Under the pieces are notes generated by a model. The model saw only the letters and a program-made list of their open reading frames with translations, was not told the origin of the DNA and ran no database searches. From Acidimicrobiia bacterium (GTDB lineage Bacteria; Acidobacteriota; Vicinamibacteria; Vicinamibacterales; SCN-69-37), in NCBI GenBank assembly GCA_016871335.1, contig VFZF01000008.1, positions 89,729-153,728 of the forward strand: a stretch of DNA of 64,000 bases, written 5' to 3'. The translations under genes and the position numbers were made by a program. Shown here piece after piece: positions 1 to 7,559 of the stretch (positions are counted from its first letter, which is position 1; each line of letters opens with the position of its first letter).

Positions 1-802
1 GCAGGCGGAACAACGCCCGCAGCGTCTCGAGCGTGAGTTGCTCGCGATCCCCGACCGCGCCCATGGCGCCCTCAAACAGGAACGACGTGCCCTGGATCAC
101 CACCGTCTCCTCGGGCGTCGCGAGATCGAGTCCGGCCTGCGCGAGTTGCAGCGCCCGGGTCATCAGCGCGTCGTAGAGCATCCGCTCTTCGCGCATTCTG
201 GCGATGAGCGCCTCGCGCGCTTCAAGCAGGGTGAGGCCCGCGAACTCGGCGTTGATGTACCGCGCCGCCTTCTGCAGCACCGCCACGTCATACGGCTCGG
301 TGGTTTCCACCACCTTGTGCGTAATCTGGTGGCCCGTCGCCACCACGATCACCAGCACGCGGTGACTGTCGAGGCTCACGAAGTCGATGTGCCGCAGGCG
401 CACCGTCGGACTCGACGGCGTCAGCGCAAAGGCGATCTGGTGGGAGGCACGGGCCAGCTCCTGGGACACACTTTCCAGCAGGTCACTGGTGGACCCGGTG
501 CGGCGGAATCGCGACTCGAGATCCCCGCCGGATTTCACCCGGCGCCGCGACTGCAGCAGAGAATCCACGTACAGCCGATACCCAGCGTCCGTCGGCACGC
601 GACCGGCGGAGGTGTGTGGCTGGCGGACGAGTCCCTGTTCCTCAAGTCGCGCCAGGATGCTGCGCACCGTGGCCGAGGACAAGCCCAGGCCCGAGTGCTC
701 CGCCAACCAGGCGGACGACACGGGCTCGCCCTGCTCGATGTAATCCGAGACCAGGCGCGCAAGAATCCGGCGTTGGCGATCGGTCAGGTCAGTGGTACTC
801 AT
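1..802 (-). CDS. hrcA: Heat-inducible transcription repressor HrcA (3' end beyond window)
   Basis: The reverse strand from ATG at 802 reads through the left edge without a stop, giving 267 codons of a protein usually about 340-350 residues long. The N-terminus (MSTTDLTDRQRRILARLVSD) is the HrcA winged helix-turn-helix, followed by the family stretch VSSAWLAEHSGLGLSSATVR and TSAGRVPTDAGYRLYVD. The middle domain continues in frame to the window edge. HrcA represses class I heat-shock operons by binding CIRCE, and a CIRCE copy lies 16 bases upstream of this start (818-844), so autoregulation is expected. The downstream genes, outside the window to the left, would typically be grpE, dnaK and dnaJ; that is inference. 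Confidence 0.95.
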   Translation of the reverse strand, partial: MSTTDLTDRQRRILARLVSDYIEQGEPVSSAWLAEHSGLGLSSATVRSILARLEEQGLVRQPHTSAGRVPTDAGYRLYVDSLLQSRRRVKSGGDLESRFRRTGSTSDLLESVSQELARASHQIAFALTPSSPTVRLRHIDFVSLDSHRVLVIVVATGHQITHKVVETTEPYDVAVLQKAARYINAEFAGLTLLEAREALIARMREERMLYDALMTRALQLAQAGLDLATPEETVVIQGTSFLFEGAMGAVGDREQLTLETLRALFRL

Positions 803-817
803 CGCGTCAGCAGGTTG

Positions 818-844
818 TTAGCACTCAGGGTCGTCGACTGCTAA
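818..844 (-). promoter_or_regulatory. CIRCE operator for HrcA
   Basis: The 27-base site has arms TTAGCACTC (818-826) and GACTGCTAA (836-844) separated by exactly 9 bases. The CIRCE consensus is TTAGCACTC-N9-GAGTGCTAA, so only one position differs. It lies immediately 3' of a TATACT -10 box and 16 bases before the hrcA start, the usual position for heat-shock autoregulation. Its right arm overlaps the stop codon (841-843) of the upstream amidohydrolase gene. Confidence 0.96.
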
Positions 845-2172
845 CCAAGTATAGCCCAGGCCCTGTCCCGGAGGAGCCGGGCGGCCTCCCGGGCTTCGGC
901 CACCAGGGCTCCGGAATCCGCCCAGACGGCGTGGCCGTGTTCGGCCACGACCTGTCCATCCACCAGCGTGTATGTCACATCGGACGCCCGGGAGCCGTAC
1001 ACCAGTGTCGCGTAGGGGTCGATCGCCGGCTGCTGGTGGAGGCCGTGGCGGGAGACGACGATGAGGTCGGCTTTTTTTCCGGGTTCGATCGAGCCGATAT
1101 CGGCGTCGAGACCCAGCGCCCGGGCTCCCTCCCGTGTCGCCATGGCCACGACATCGCGCGCCGTCAGGTGACCGGGGCCCAGCCGCATCGCCTGCAACGA
1201 CGCGGCCAGCCGCATCTCCTGGAACATGTCGAGTGTGTTTGCGCACGCGGCACCGTCAGCGCCGAGTGACACATTGATGCCGCGGCTCCGCATCTCGGGC
1301 ACCGGAGCCACGCCGCTGCCCAGCTTGAGGTTGGAACTGGGGCAGTGGAGCACCTTCACCTCGCGCTCCGCCATCATCGCCTGCTCGGCGTCGGTGACCC
1401 ACACGCAGTGGGCTGCACACAACCGGGAATTCGCCAGGCCGACTGAATCGAGGTAGGCCATGTTGTCGAGACCGGTCAGGCGCCGTACGACATCCACTTC
1501 CTCACGTTGTTCCGAGGCGTGTGTGTGCACGAGCAGGCGGTGCGACTCGGCGGCGGCCGCGGTCATGGCCAGCAGATCGCGCGTGCACGAAATCGCGAAC
1601 CGTGGGGCCAGCGCGATGCGGAGACGTCCATTTGCCGCGCCGTGCCAGCGCCGATGCAATGCCAGTGCTTCATCGAGACCGGCGGCGGCCGACTGGTGGA
1701 GGCGCGCCGGCTGGTCGCTCTCGACATCCATCAGGCACTTGCCGACGAGTGCACGCAGCCCCGTGTCGACCAGCGCCTCACACACCGCATCGGTGCCATG
1801 CACCGTCTCCATGGTCAGCACCGTCGTCGTCCCGCCGGTGAGCAGTTCGGCGGCGGCGAGGCGCGCGGAGATGCGCAGCGAGTCGTCGGTGTGTGCGGCT
1901 TCGAGCGGCCATACGCGTGACCTCAGCCATGCGAGCAGCGGCAGGTCATCCGCGGATCCACGAAACAGCGTCTGGCACAGATGAATGTGGGTCTGCACGA
2001 ACCCGGGGAGCACGTAGCCGCCGCCGGCATCAATGGTGCGGTCGGCCTGCGTGCCTTCAGGGATGCTGCCGATGGCGGCGATGCGCCCGTCGACAACGTG
2101 CACATCGCCGGAGACGACGTCCCACGCGTCGTTCAGCGTCAGGATGAGCGCGTTCCGGATGATCAGGGACAT
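841..2172 (-). CDS. Amidohydrolase, MTA/SAH-deaminase / TRZ-ATZ family
   Basis: A 443-residue metal-dependent hydrolase of the amidohydrolase superfamily. Metal ligands are visible in order: HxH in QTHIHL (H62, H64), H218 in VHTHAS, H255 in AAHCVWV and D306 in LGADGAA. The C-terminus carries the usual small beta domain (IGSIEPGKKADLIVV). This pattern fits S-adenosylhomocysteine/5'-methylthioadenosine deaminases and related aminohydrolases such as guanine or 8-oxoguanine deaminase; the substrate cannot be fixed from sequence. The start at 2172 is chosen because its ATG overlaps the TGA of the upstream PBP gene (TGATG), which implies translational coupling, and because the extra N-terminal residues of the longer frame are non-homologous in character. 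Confidence 0.88.
   Translation of the reverse strand: MSLIIRNALILTLNDAWDVVSGDVHVVDGRIAAIGSIPEGTQADRTIDAGGGYVLPGFVQTHIHLCQTLFRGSADDLPLLAWLRSRVWPLEAAHTDDSLRISARLAAAELLTGGTTTVLTMETVHGTDAVCEALVDTGLRALVGKCLMDVESDQPARLHQSAAAGLDEALALHRRWHGAANGRLRIALAPRFAISCTRDLLAMTAAAAESHRLLVHTHASEQREEVDVVRRLTGLDNMAYLDSVGLANSRLCAAHCVWVTDAEQAMMAEREVKVLHCPSSNLKLGSGVAPVPEMRSRGINVSLGADGAACANTLDMFQEMRLAASLQAMRLGPGHLTARDVVAMATREGARALGLDADIGSIEPGKKADLIVVSRHGLHQQPAIDPYATLVYGSRASDVTYTLVDGQVVAEHGHAVWADSGALVAEAREAARLLRDRAWAILG
848..853 (-). promoter_or_regulatory. -10 box of the hrcA promoter
   Basis: On the reverse strand TATACT sits at 853-848, four bases upstream of the CIRCE element, so the transcription start should fall inside the operator. 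No convincing -35 hexamer is visible at the expected spacing. The promoter lies in the intergenic edge just downstream of the amidohydrolase stop in plus-strand terms. Confidence 0.6.
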
Positions 2173-4505
2173 CAGTACCGATGCAGGTGGCACTGCTCCC
2201 ATGGGTCGGTGCCTTCGAGGAACGCCTCGGAGACGCGTCGCGGGCAGAACGGGCCGGCGAGTTGACCGGAGAGCGGGTCGATGTCGGCGAAGACGATGCC
2301 GTCCGGCACGCTGAAGGGTTGATCGGCACGGGCCGCCAGCGCGCGCCTCATGAACGTGGTCCAGATCGGCAGCGCCGCCTGTGAACCGCCGAGGCCAACC
2401 GGGGTGTTGTCATCAAAGCCGACCCAGACGACCGTGAGCAACTCCGGTGTGAAGCCGACAAACCAGGCATCGCGCAGCTCGTTGGTCGTGCCGGACTTGC
2501 CGGCGGCATTCAGACGGAACCCCTGTGCGCGTGCGCCGGCGCCGGTCCCCTCGTTCATCACGGCGCGCATCATGTTGGTGACCAGGAACGTCGTGTCCGG
2601 TCGCGCGATGTCCCTGGTCGACCCGGCGGTGACCTGCCGCGGCTTGCCGCCCTCCACGATGCGGGTCATGGCGCGCAGGGGGCGCAGCCTGCCGCCGTTG
2701 GTGAAGATGGTGTAGGCGGTGGCGAGGTCGAGCGGGGACGTTTCGAACACGCCGAGGGCGATCGAGGGGAAGGGCTGCGCCGGTGTGCCGACGCCGATCG
2801 CCTTCCAGAAGTTCGCCACGTTGTCGTAGCCGGTTTCTTCGGCAATCTTGATCGCCGGGATGTTGCGCGACATGGCGAGCGCGCGACGAAGGGTGATTGG
2901 GCCGTCGTATTCGTCGCGGTAGTTGCCGGGTTCGTACGGCGTCTCGCCATCCATGAAGATGGTGGGTTCGTCGAGCACGATCGTCGCGGGTGTGGGACCG
3001 GGTGCGCCCTCCGCCACCATGTGCTCAAACGCTGCGAGATACACAAACGGTTTGAAGATCGAGCCTGGCTGCCGGCGTGTGGTCACCGCGCGGTTGAACT
3101 GCGACTGACTGTACGATCGGCCGCCGACCAGCGCGAGAATGTCGCCGGTTCGGGGATCGACTGCGACGAGCGCCGCCTGTACCTGCCCGGCGCGTTTGCC
3201 TCCGGCGATCTGTTTGTCGAGTGTGGTGACACCTTCGCCGACTGCTTCCTGCGCAATGCGCTGCAGGTGCAAGTCGATGGTCGTGTAGACGTCCACCGCG
3301 CCTGTCGATTGAAACAGACCGTCATGCCGTTCGTTGACCAGACGACTCACGTAGTCCACGAAGTAGGGCGCTTCGTTCTCCAGCGCGCGTGCGGCGAGGC
3401 CAAGCGGGGCCTTGCGCGCCTCGGTCGCCTCGTCCTGCGTGATGTACTCCGCGTCGACCATGGCGCTCAGCACCACGTTCCGCCGTTCGACGGCGCGCTC
3501 GGGGTTCCTGAACGGCGACAGGCGCGAAGGGGATTGCAGCAGGCCGGCGATCGTGGCGGCCTCCGCGAGTGAGACGTTCCGCACGTCCTTGCCGAAAAAG
3601 ATGCGCGCGGCTTCCGCGACGCCGTGAATGGCGAATGGGCCGCGCTGGCCGAGCACCATCTCGTTGAGATAGAGCTCGAAGATCTGATCCTTCGACAGCC
3701 GCGACTCGAGCACGATGGCCATCAGCTGCTCCTGCAGCTTCCGCTTCATCGTCTGATCGCGCGTCAGGAAGGTGTTCTTGACGATCTGCTGGGTGAGTGT
3801 GCTGCCGCCCACCAGGTACTCGCGGTCGCCAAACAGGTTGGTGAAGATCGCACCGACGGACCGGATGACGTCCACACCCGGATGGTCGTAGAAGCGGCGG
3901 TCTTCAATGGCCAGCACCGCGTGCCGCATGCGCTCGGGGATGGCAGCCAGCGGCGTGTAGCGCCGCTTCTCTCCTGTGGCAAACGCGGTCAACATCGGCG
4001 CTTCGAGCGTCACCGGGCCGGTCGGTTTGTTGGTGGCGTCGTCGATCAGCTTGGTGATGACGGGTGTCGCGCCGGTCGAGAACTCTACGCGCACGACCTG
4101 CAGGCCCTCACCCTCGGCGCGTGGCGCCAACCGCACCACCTTGTCACCGATCGTGAACTCGCCGGTGCCGGCGATCGTGTCGCGCCGCGCGTAGCCGACG
4201 TCGTTCAGGCGTTCTTCGAGCTGTCCGGGCGTCAGCCCCTGCCCCCCGCGCAACTCAAAGGGCCGGCCGAAAATGCGGGGGACCGTCCGTTGTTCGCCGG
4301 CCAGTCGCGCGTCGATTTCGGCGGCATACGACGACCAGAGATAGGCCAGCGTGATGCCGGAGAGCAGCACCAGAATGCCCAGGGGCATGAGGACGAACCG
4401 CACGAGGCGTTTTCGCCGGCGAACGAAGGCCGTCAACGACCCGCGAAGGTCGTGCCGGCGGGGGCTGGGTGGCCGGGTGGCTCCCTTGGCGGAACGGGTG
4501 GTCAT
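2172..4505 (-). CDS. mrcB: Bifunctional class A penicillin-binding protein (PBP1b-like)
   Basis: This 777-residue membrane protein polymerises and cross-links peptidoglycan. A basic N-terminal tail is followed by one membrane segment (about 36-58). A UB2H-like region (about 75-145) suggests PBP1b rather than PBP1a. The GT51 glycosyltransferase domain has E201 in AIEDRRFYDHPG, the GGSTLTQQ motif at 233-240 and the RKLQEQ motif near 255. The transpeptidase domain has S482-xx-K485 (GSIFKP), S546-R-N548 and K670-S-G-T. All catalytic motifs are intact. The C-terminus has a Cys-containing tail (FCPRR...QCHLHRY). Its start faces the divergent ROK gene across 65 bases, and its stop overlaps the amidohydrolase start. 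Confidence 0.94.
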   Translation of the reverse strand: MTTRSAKGATRPPSPRRHDLRGSLTAFVRRRKRLVRFVLMPLGILVLLSGITLAYLWSSYAAEIDARLAGEQRTVPRIFGRPFELRGGQGLTPGQLEERLNDVGYARRDTIAGTGEFTIGDKVVRLAPRAEGEGLQVVRVEFSTGATPVITKLIDDATNKPTGPVTLEAPMLTAFATGEKRRYTPLAAIPERMRHAVLAIEDRRFYDHPGVDVIRSVGAIFTNLFGDREYLVGGSTLTQQIVKNTFLTRDQTMKRKLQEQLMAIVLESRLSKDQIFELYLNEMVLGQRGPFAIHGVAEAARIFFGKDVRNVSLAEAATIAGLLQSPSRLSPFRNPERAVERRNVVLSAMVDAEYITQDEATEARKAPLGLAARALENEAPYFVDYVSRLVNERHDGLFQSTGAVDVYTTIDLHLQRIAQEAVGEGVTTLDKQIAGGKRAGQVQAALVAVDPRTGDILALVGGRSYSQSQFNRAVTTRRQPGSIFKPFVYLAAFEHMVAEGAPGPTPATIVLDEPTIFMDGETPYEPGNYRDEYDGPITLRRALAMSRNIPAIKIAEETGYDNVANFWKAIGVGTPAQPFPSIALGVFETSPLDLATAYTIFTNGGRLRPLRAMTRIVEGGKPRQVTAGSTRDIARPDTTFLVTNMMRAVMNEGTGAGARAQGFRLNAAGKSGTTNELRDAWFVGFTPELLTVVWVGFDDNTPVGLGGSQAALPIWTTFMRRALAARADQPFSVPDGIVFADIDPLSGQLAGPFCPRRVSEAFLEGTDPWEQCHLHRY

Positions 4506-4520
4506 GCGTCACTGAAAGTG

Positions 4521-4549
4521 TATAGTCTTCACTTTGTTAACTCGGTGAA
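4521..4549 (+). promoter_or_regulatory. Putative ROK promoter with overlapping inverted repeat
   Basis: In the 65-base gap between the divergent PBP and ROK genes, TATAGT (4521-4526) could serve as a -10 box for the ROK gene. The inverted repeat TTCAC (4528-4532) / GTGAA (4545-4549), with a central GTTAAC, would cover the transcription start. This is a plausible autoregulatory operator, but the repeat is short and no -35 is obvious. Confidence 0.35.
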
Positions 4550-4570
4550 CTAAGCCGGACATCTGCGATT

Positions 4571-5836
4571 GTGACGATACACGTGGACTTTGTGGCTGGT
4601 GGGTCAGGGGGCACTCTGAACACCCGGCGGGTCAACCGGCACCGGTTGCTTGAAGTGGTACGCCGCGCCGGGCCGATTTCGCGTGCCGATCTGGCCAAGG
4701 TCACACGGCTGAGCCCGCCCACCGTGTCCGCTCTTGTCGAGGATCTTGTCCAGGAAGTGGGCCTGTTGCACGAGGTGGGCATCGGTACGTCCAAAGGCGG
4801 ACGCCCACCCATCATGCTCCAGTTCAACGCCGAGTTCGGCTATCTGGTCGGTGTCGACGTGGGGTCCCGGACACTGCGGGTCGCGTTGACCGATCTGCAA
4901 GGCAAGGTCCTGGCGCGTCATCAGGAACCCACGGACTCATCGTCTGGATCTGCCACGCTCGACCAGATCTATACGGCGGTTGATGAGGTGTTCCGCCGGA
5001 CCAAACGTGATCGGTCAAAGCTGTACGCCGTCGGCATCGGCGCTCCCGGCATGACCGACGTGCGGACGGGCCGCGTGATCAACGCCGTCAACCTGCCGGG
5101 TTGGGTGGATATTCCGCTCCGCGAACTCGCTGAGGCTCGACTGCAGGCGCCGGTGCGCGTGGACAACGACGCCAACATGGCGGCCTTGGGCGAGCGGTGG
5201 TTCGGGTGTGCCAGGGAGGTCGAGGACTTCGTGTTCATCGCGCTGGGTGCAGGCGTCGGGGCCGGTGTGGTGGTCGGCGGGCGAGTCCATCGCGGGCACC
5301 ACTGGTACGCCGGTGAAATCAGCCATATGAACCTCGACTACCGCGAGTGGGAAGCCGACTTCGGCGAACGCGGGTACCTCGAGAGTCATGTCGGTGCCGC
5401 GGCGATTCCGGAATGGCAACATGTGAAGCGTTTGGTGGAAGGTGTCGCGGCACCTGGTGGGGATCGCGCCGGAGCCGTCGCCCTGATTATCGATGCCGCG
5501 CGGGGTGGTGATGCGCGCGCCGCAGCCGTCATCGAAGAGCTTGCCGTGTATCTCGGCACCGCGGTGGCCAACATCGTCGCGGTCCTTGATCCGGCGTTGA
5601 TCGTGTTTGGCGGCGGGTTGAGCCATGCCGGCGACCTCCTGCTGCATCCACTCCGTCGCGTGGTGTCGCGCATCGTGCCGAACCTGCCGCGACTCGAAAT
5701 TTCCTCGCTGGGTGATGACGCCCAGCTCATGGGGGCTGTCAACTCCGCGATGGAAGTCGCGGAAGGGCGGCTGGCGACGTGGCTCGATGCCGCGGCGTTC
5801 CCCACCCGCGCGGTCGGCCGCGTGGGCGCCCGCTGA
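4571..5836 (+). CDS. ROK-family transcriptional regulator (zinc cysteines absent)
   Basis: A 421-residue protein starting with GTG. Residues about 20-75 form a winged helix-turn-helix (SRADLAKVTRLSPPTVSALV) as in NagC/XylR/Mlc regulators. Residues 90-400 form the ROK sugar-kinase-like fold with VGVDVGSR, VDNDANMA around D200, and GEISHM near 249-253. ROK proteins normally carry CxCGxxGCxE after this histidine; here the equivalent stretch EADFGERGYLE (261-271) has no cysteine, so the structural zinc is probably lost. It likely controls a sugar- or amino-acid-related operon, perhaps the lyase gene 16 bases downstream. The effector is unknown. Confidence 0.88.
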   Translation: MTIHVDFVAGGSGGTLNTRRVNRHRLLEVVRRAGPISRADLAKVTRLSPPTVSALVEDLVQEVGLLHEVGIGTSKGGRPPIMLQFNAEFGYLVGVDVGSRTLRVALTDLQGKVLARHQEPTDSSSGSATLDQIYTAVDEVFRRTKRDRSKLYAVGIGAPGMTDVRTGRVINAVNLPGWVDIPLRELAEARLQAPVRVDNDANMAALGERWFGCAREVEDFVFIALGAGVGAGVVVGGRVHRGHHWYAGEISHMNLDYREWEADFGERGYLESHVGAAAIPEWQHVKRLVEGVAAPGGDRAGAVALIIDAARGGDARAAAVIEELAVYLGTAVANIVAVLDPALIVFGGGLSHAGDLLLHPLRRVVSRIVPNLPRLEISSLGDDAQLMGAVNSAMEVAEGRLATWLDAAAFPTRAVGRVGAR

Positions 5837-5852
5837 AGGTGCAAAGGACCAC

Positions 5853-7310
5853 ATGCCGTTTTCTCCTGATTACGTCCGTCTTGTTCTGAACGAAAACTTC
5901 GAGGACGCCAAAGCGTTGTTCCTCGATCCGCTGATGGCCATCCACTACGCGCATCTCTGCATGCTGCGTGAGACCGGGATTGTGTCGCTCGAGGATGCGC
6001 GCATGATCAAACGCGCCCTCGACGGCATCGATCTGGCTGCGGTGCGCGCCGCCACGTACGACGGGTCCTACGAGGATCTGTTCTTCTATCTCGAGCGTCA
6101 GGTGGTCGCGGCCTGTGGTGCTGACGTCGCCGGCCGTCTGCACACCGCGCGCAGCCGCAATGACATCGACATGACGATGTACCGGATGTGCATCCGGGCG
6201 TTTGTGCTCAAGCTTGCCGAGGCGACGGTGCAGTTGCGCCAGTCGCTGATCGAGCTGGCGTCACGCCACCGGCACACGGTGTTTCCTGCGCACACGCACA
6301 CGCAGCCCGCGCAGCCGTCGACCGTGGCCCATTATCTGCTCGGTGCGATCGAGCAGCTCGAGCGTGATGGCACCCGCCTCAAAGCGGCCTACGCGTGTGT
6401 GAATCAGAATCCACTCGGCGCGTGCGCCATCACCGGCACAGGGTTTCCGATCGATCGCGATCGCACAAGTGTGTTGTTGGGGTTCGATGGGCCGACGGGC
6501 AACACCTACGGCAGCATCGCCACGGTGGACTATCTGCTGGAAAGTGCGGCGGCCGCGAGCGTGACGCTCGTTGGCGTCGGCCGGCTCGTACAGGACCTGC
6601 TGCTCTGGTGCACGATGGAGTTCGGCTATCTCCGTCTCACCGACGGCTTTGTGCAGGTGAGCAGCATCATGCCGCAGAAGCGCAATCCCGTGGCGCTCGA
6701 ACACGCGCGCGCCCTCGCGTCAAAAGCCTTCGCGCAGGCCGGCGCCATTCCGGTGGCGGTTCACAACACGCCCTTCGGCGACATCGTCGACACCGAGGAC
6801 GATCTGCAGCCGCTTGTCGCCGCGATGTTCAAGGATGCCATCCGCGCGGTCTCACTCGTGGCGGTGGCGCTCGATGGCGCCGATGTGGATGTCGACACGA
6901 TGCGCACGCGCGCGGGCGAAAACTGGATCTCGGTCACCGAACTGGCCGACACCCTCGCGCGCGAACGCGGCCTCCCGTTCAAGGCCGGGCACACCATCGC
7001 CGCGCGCCTCGTGCGCAGCCGTCAGGAACGACCCGACGTGCCGCTCTCGACGATCGTCGCCGACATCTCCCGCGAGGTCACCGGCACGGCCATCGAGTAC
7101 ACGGAGGCCGCACTCGTCGAACTCCTTAGCCCCGAACACTTCGTGGCCATCCGCCGCACCCACGGTGGTCCTGCACCGGAAACCACCGGCGCCGCAATCG
7201 AAGACTCGCGCTCACGCCTCGCCGAAGACGCCGGCTGGATCGCCTCTGCCCGTGCGCGCCTCCTCGGCGCCGAGAGCGGACTCAAGGCCGCGACTGTCGG
7301 CATGGGGTAG
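5853..7310 (+). CDS. argH: Argininosuccinate lyase-family protein
   Basis: A 485-residue member of the fumarase/aspartase superfamily. It shows the three conserved regions: HTARSRNDIDMTMYR (98-111), HTHTQPAQPSTVAHYLL (147-163), and the signature SSIMPQKRNP (270-279) containing the flexible-loop serine. Argininosuccinate lyase releases arginine and fumarate, the last step of arginine synthesis. The N-terminus (NENFEDAKALFLDPLMAIHYAHL) is unlike textbook ArgH and no other arginine gene is nearby, so a related lyase with another substrate is possible. ATG 5853 follows the ROK stop by 16 bases with AAAGGA before it; the longer frame would run into ROK coding sequence. It is convergent with bshC. 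Confidence 0.8.
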   Translation: MPFSPDYVRLVLNENFEDAKALFLDPLMAIHYAHLCMLRETGIVSLEDARMIKRALDGIDLAAVRAATYDGSYEDLFFYLERQVVAACGADVAGRLHTARSRNDIDMTMYRMCIRAFVLKLAEATVQLRQSLIELASRHRHTVFPAHTHTQPAQPSTVAHYLLGAIEQLERDGTRLKAAYACVNQNPLGACAITGTGFPIDRDRTSVLLGFDGPTGNTYGSIATVDYLLESAAAASVTLVGVGRLVQDLLLWCTMEFGYLRLTDGFVQVSSIMPQKRNPVALEHARALASKAFAQAGAIPVAVHNTPFGDIVDTEDDLQPLVAAMFKDAIRAVSLVAVALDGADVDVDTMRTRAGENWISVTELADTLARERGLPFKAGHTIAARLVRSRQERPDVPLSTIVADISREVTGTAIEYTEAALVELLSPEHFVAIRRTHGGPAPETTGAAIEDSRSRLAEDAGWIASARARLLGAESGLKAATVGMG

Positions 7311-7319
7311 TGCGCGCAT

Positions 7320-7346
7320 GTAGGGCGCGCGGAACTTGAGCGCGCC
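7320..7346 (+). repeat. REP-like palindrome, single copy
   Basis: Just after the argH-like stop lies GTAG followed by a GGCGCGC / GCGCGCC stem with a short loop (GGAACTTGA). It has the same layout as the palindromes at 21398-21457, 10177-10359 and 41499-41525: a leading G(T/C)AG, a GC-rich 7-8 bp stem and a 7-9 base loop. It may act as a transcription end signal between the convergent genes. Confidence 0.7.
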
Positions 7347-7363
7347 AACGAGACTGCCGCGAA

Positions 7364-7547
7364 TTCACAACGAGGCGTGGAGGACATTCACAGGGAGGCA
7401 CGGAGACGCATGATTCGGAGGTCGCCTCCATGCCTCGTTGTGAAACGTCTTGAGACTCTAGCCCGCAGGTGGCGTGAAGCAGAAGCGGGTCGACGTGGTC
7501 CGCATCCCAACGGAAAACCTCCGTGCCTCCGCGCCTCCCTGTGAAAA
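7364..7547. repeat. Nested inverted repeats built on GGAGGCAC-type 8-mers
   Basis: An outer arm TTCACAACGAGGCGTGGAGG (7364-7383) pairs with 7425-7444 at 19 of 20 positions. A second arm TTCACAGGGAGGCACGGAG (7387-7405) reappears inverted at about 7521-7545, with one extra GGAGGCRC unit. A third relative sits at 26303-26330. No ORF worth calling lies in this 249-base gap between the two convergent genes. Confidence 0.7.
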
Positions 7548-7559
7548 TCAGGGTGAGTA

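Noticed and set aside
1226..1984. Several small plus-strand frames opposite the amidohydrolase
   Set aside because: Shadows of an intact enzyme gene; no ribosome sites or domains.
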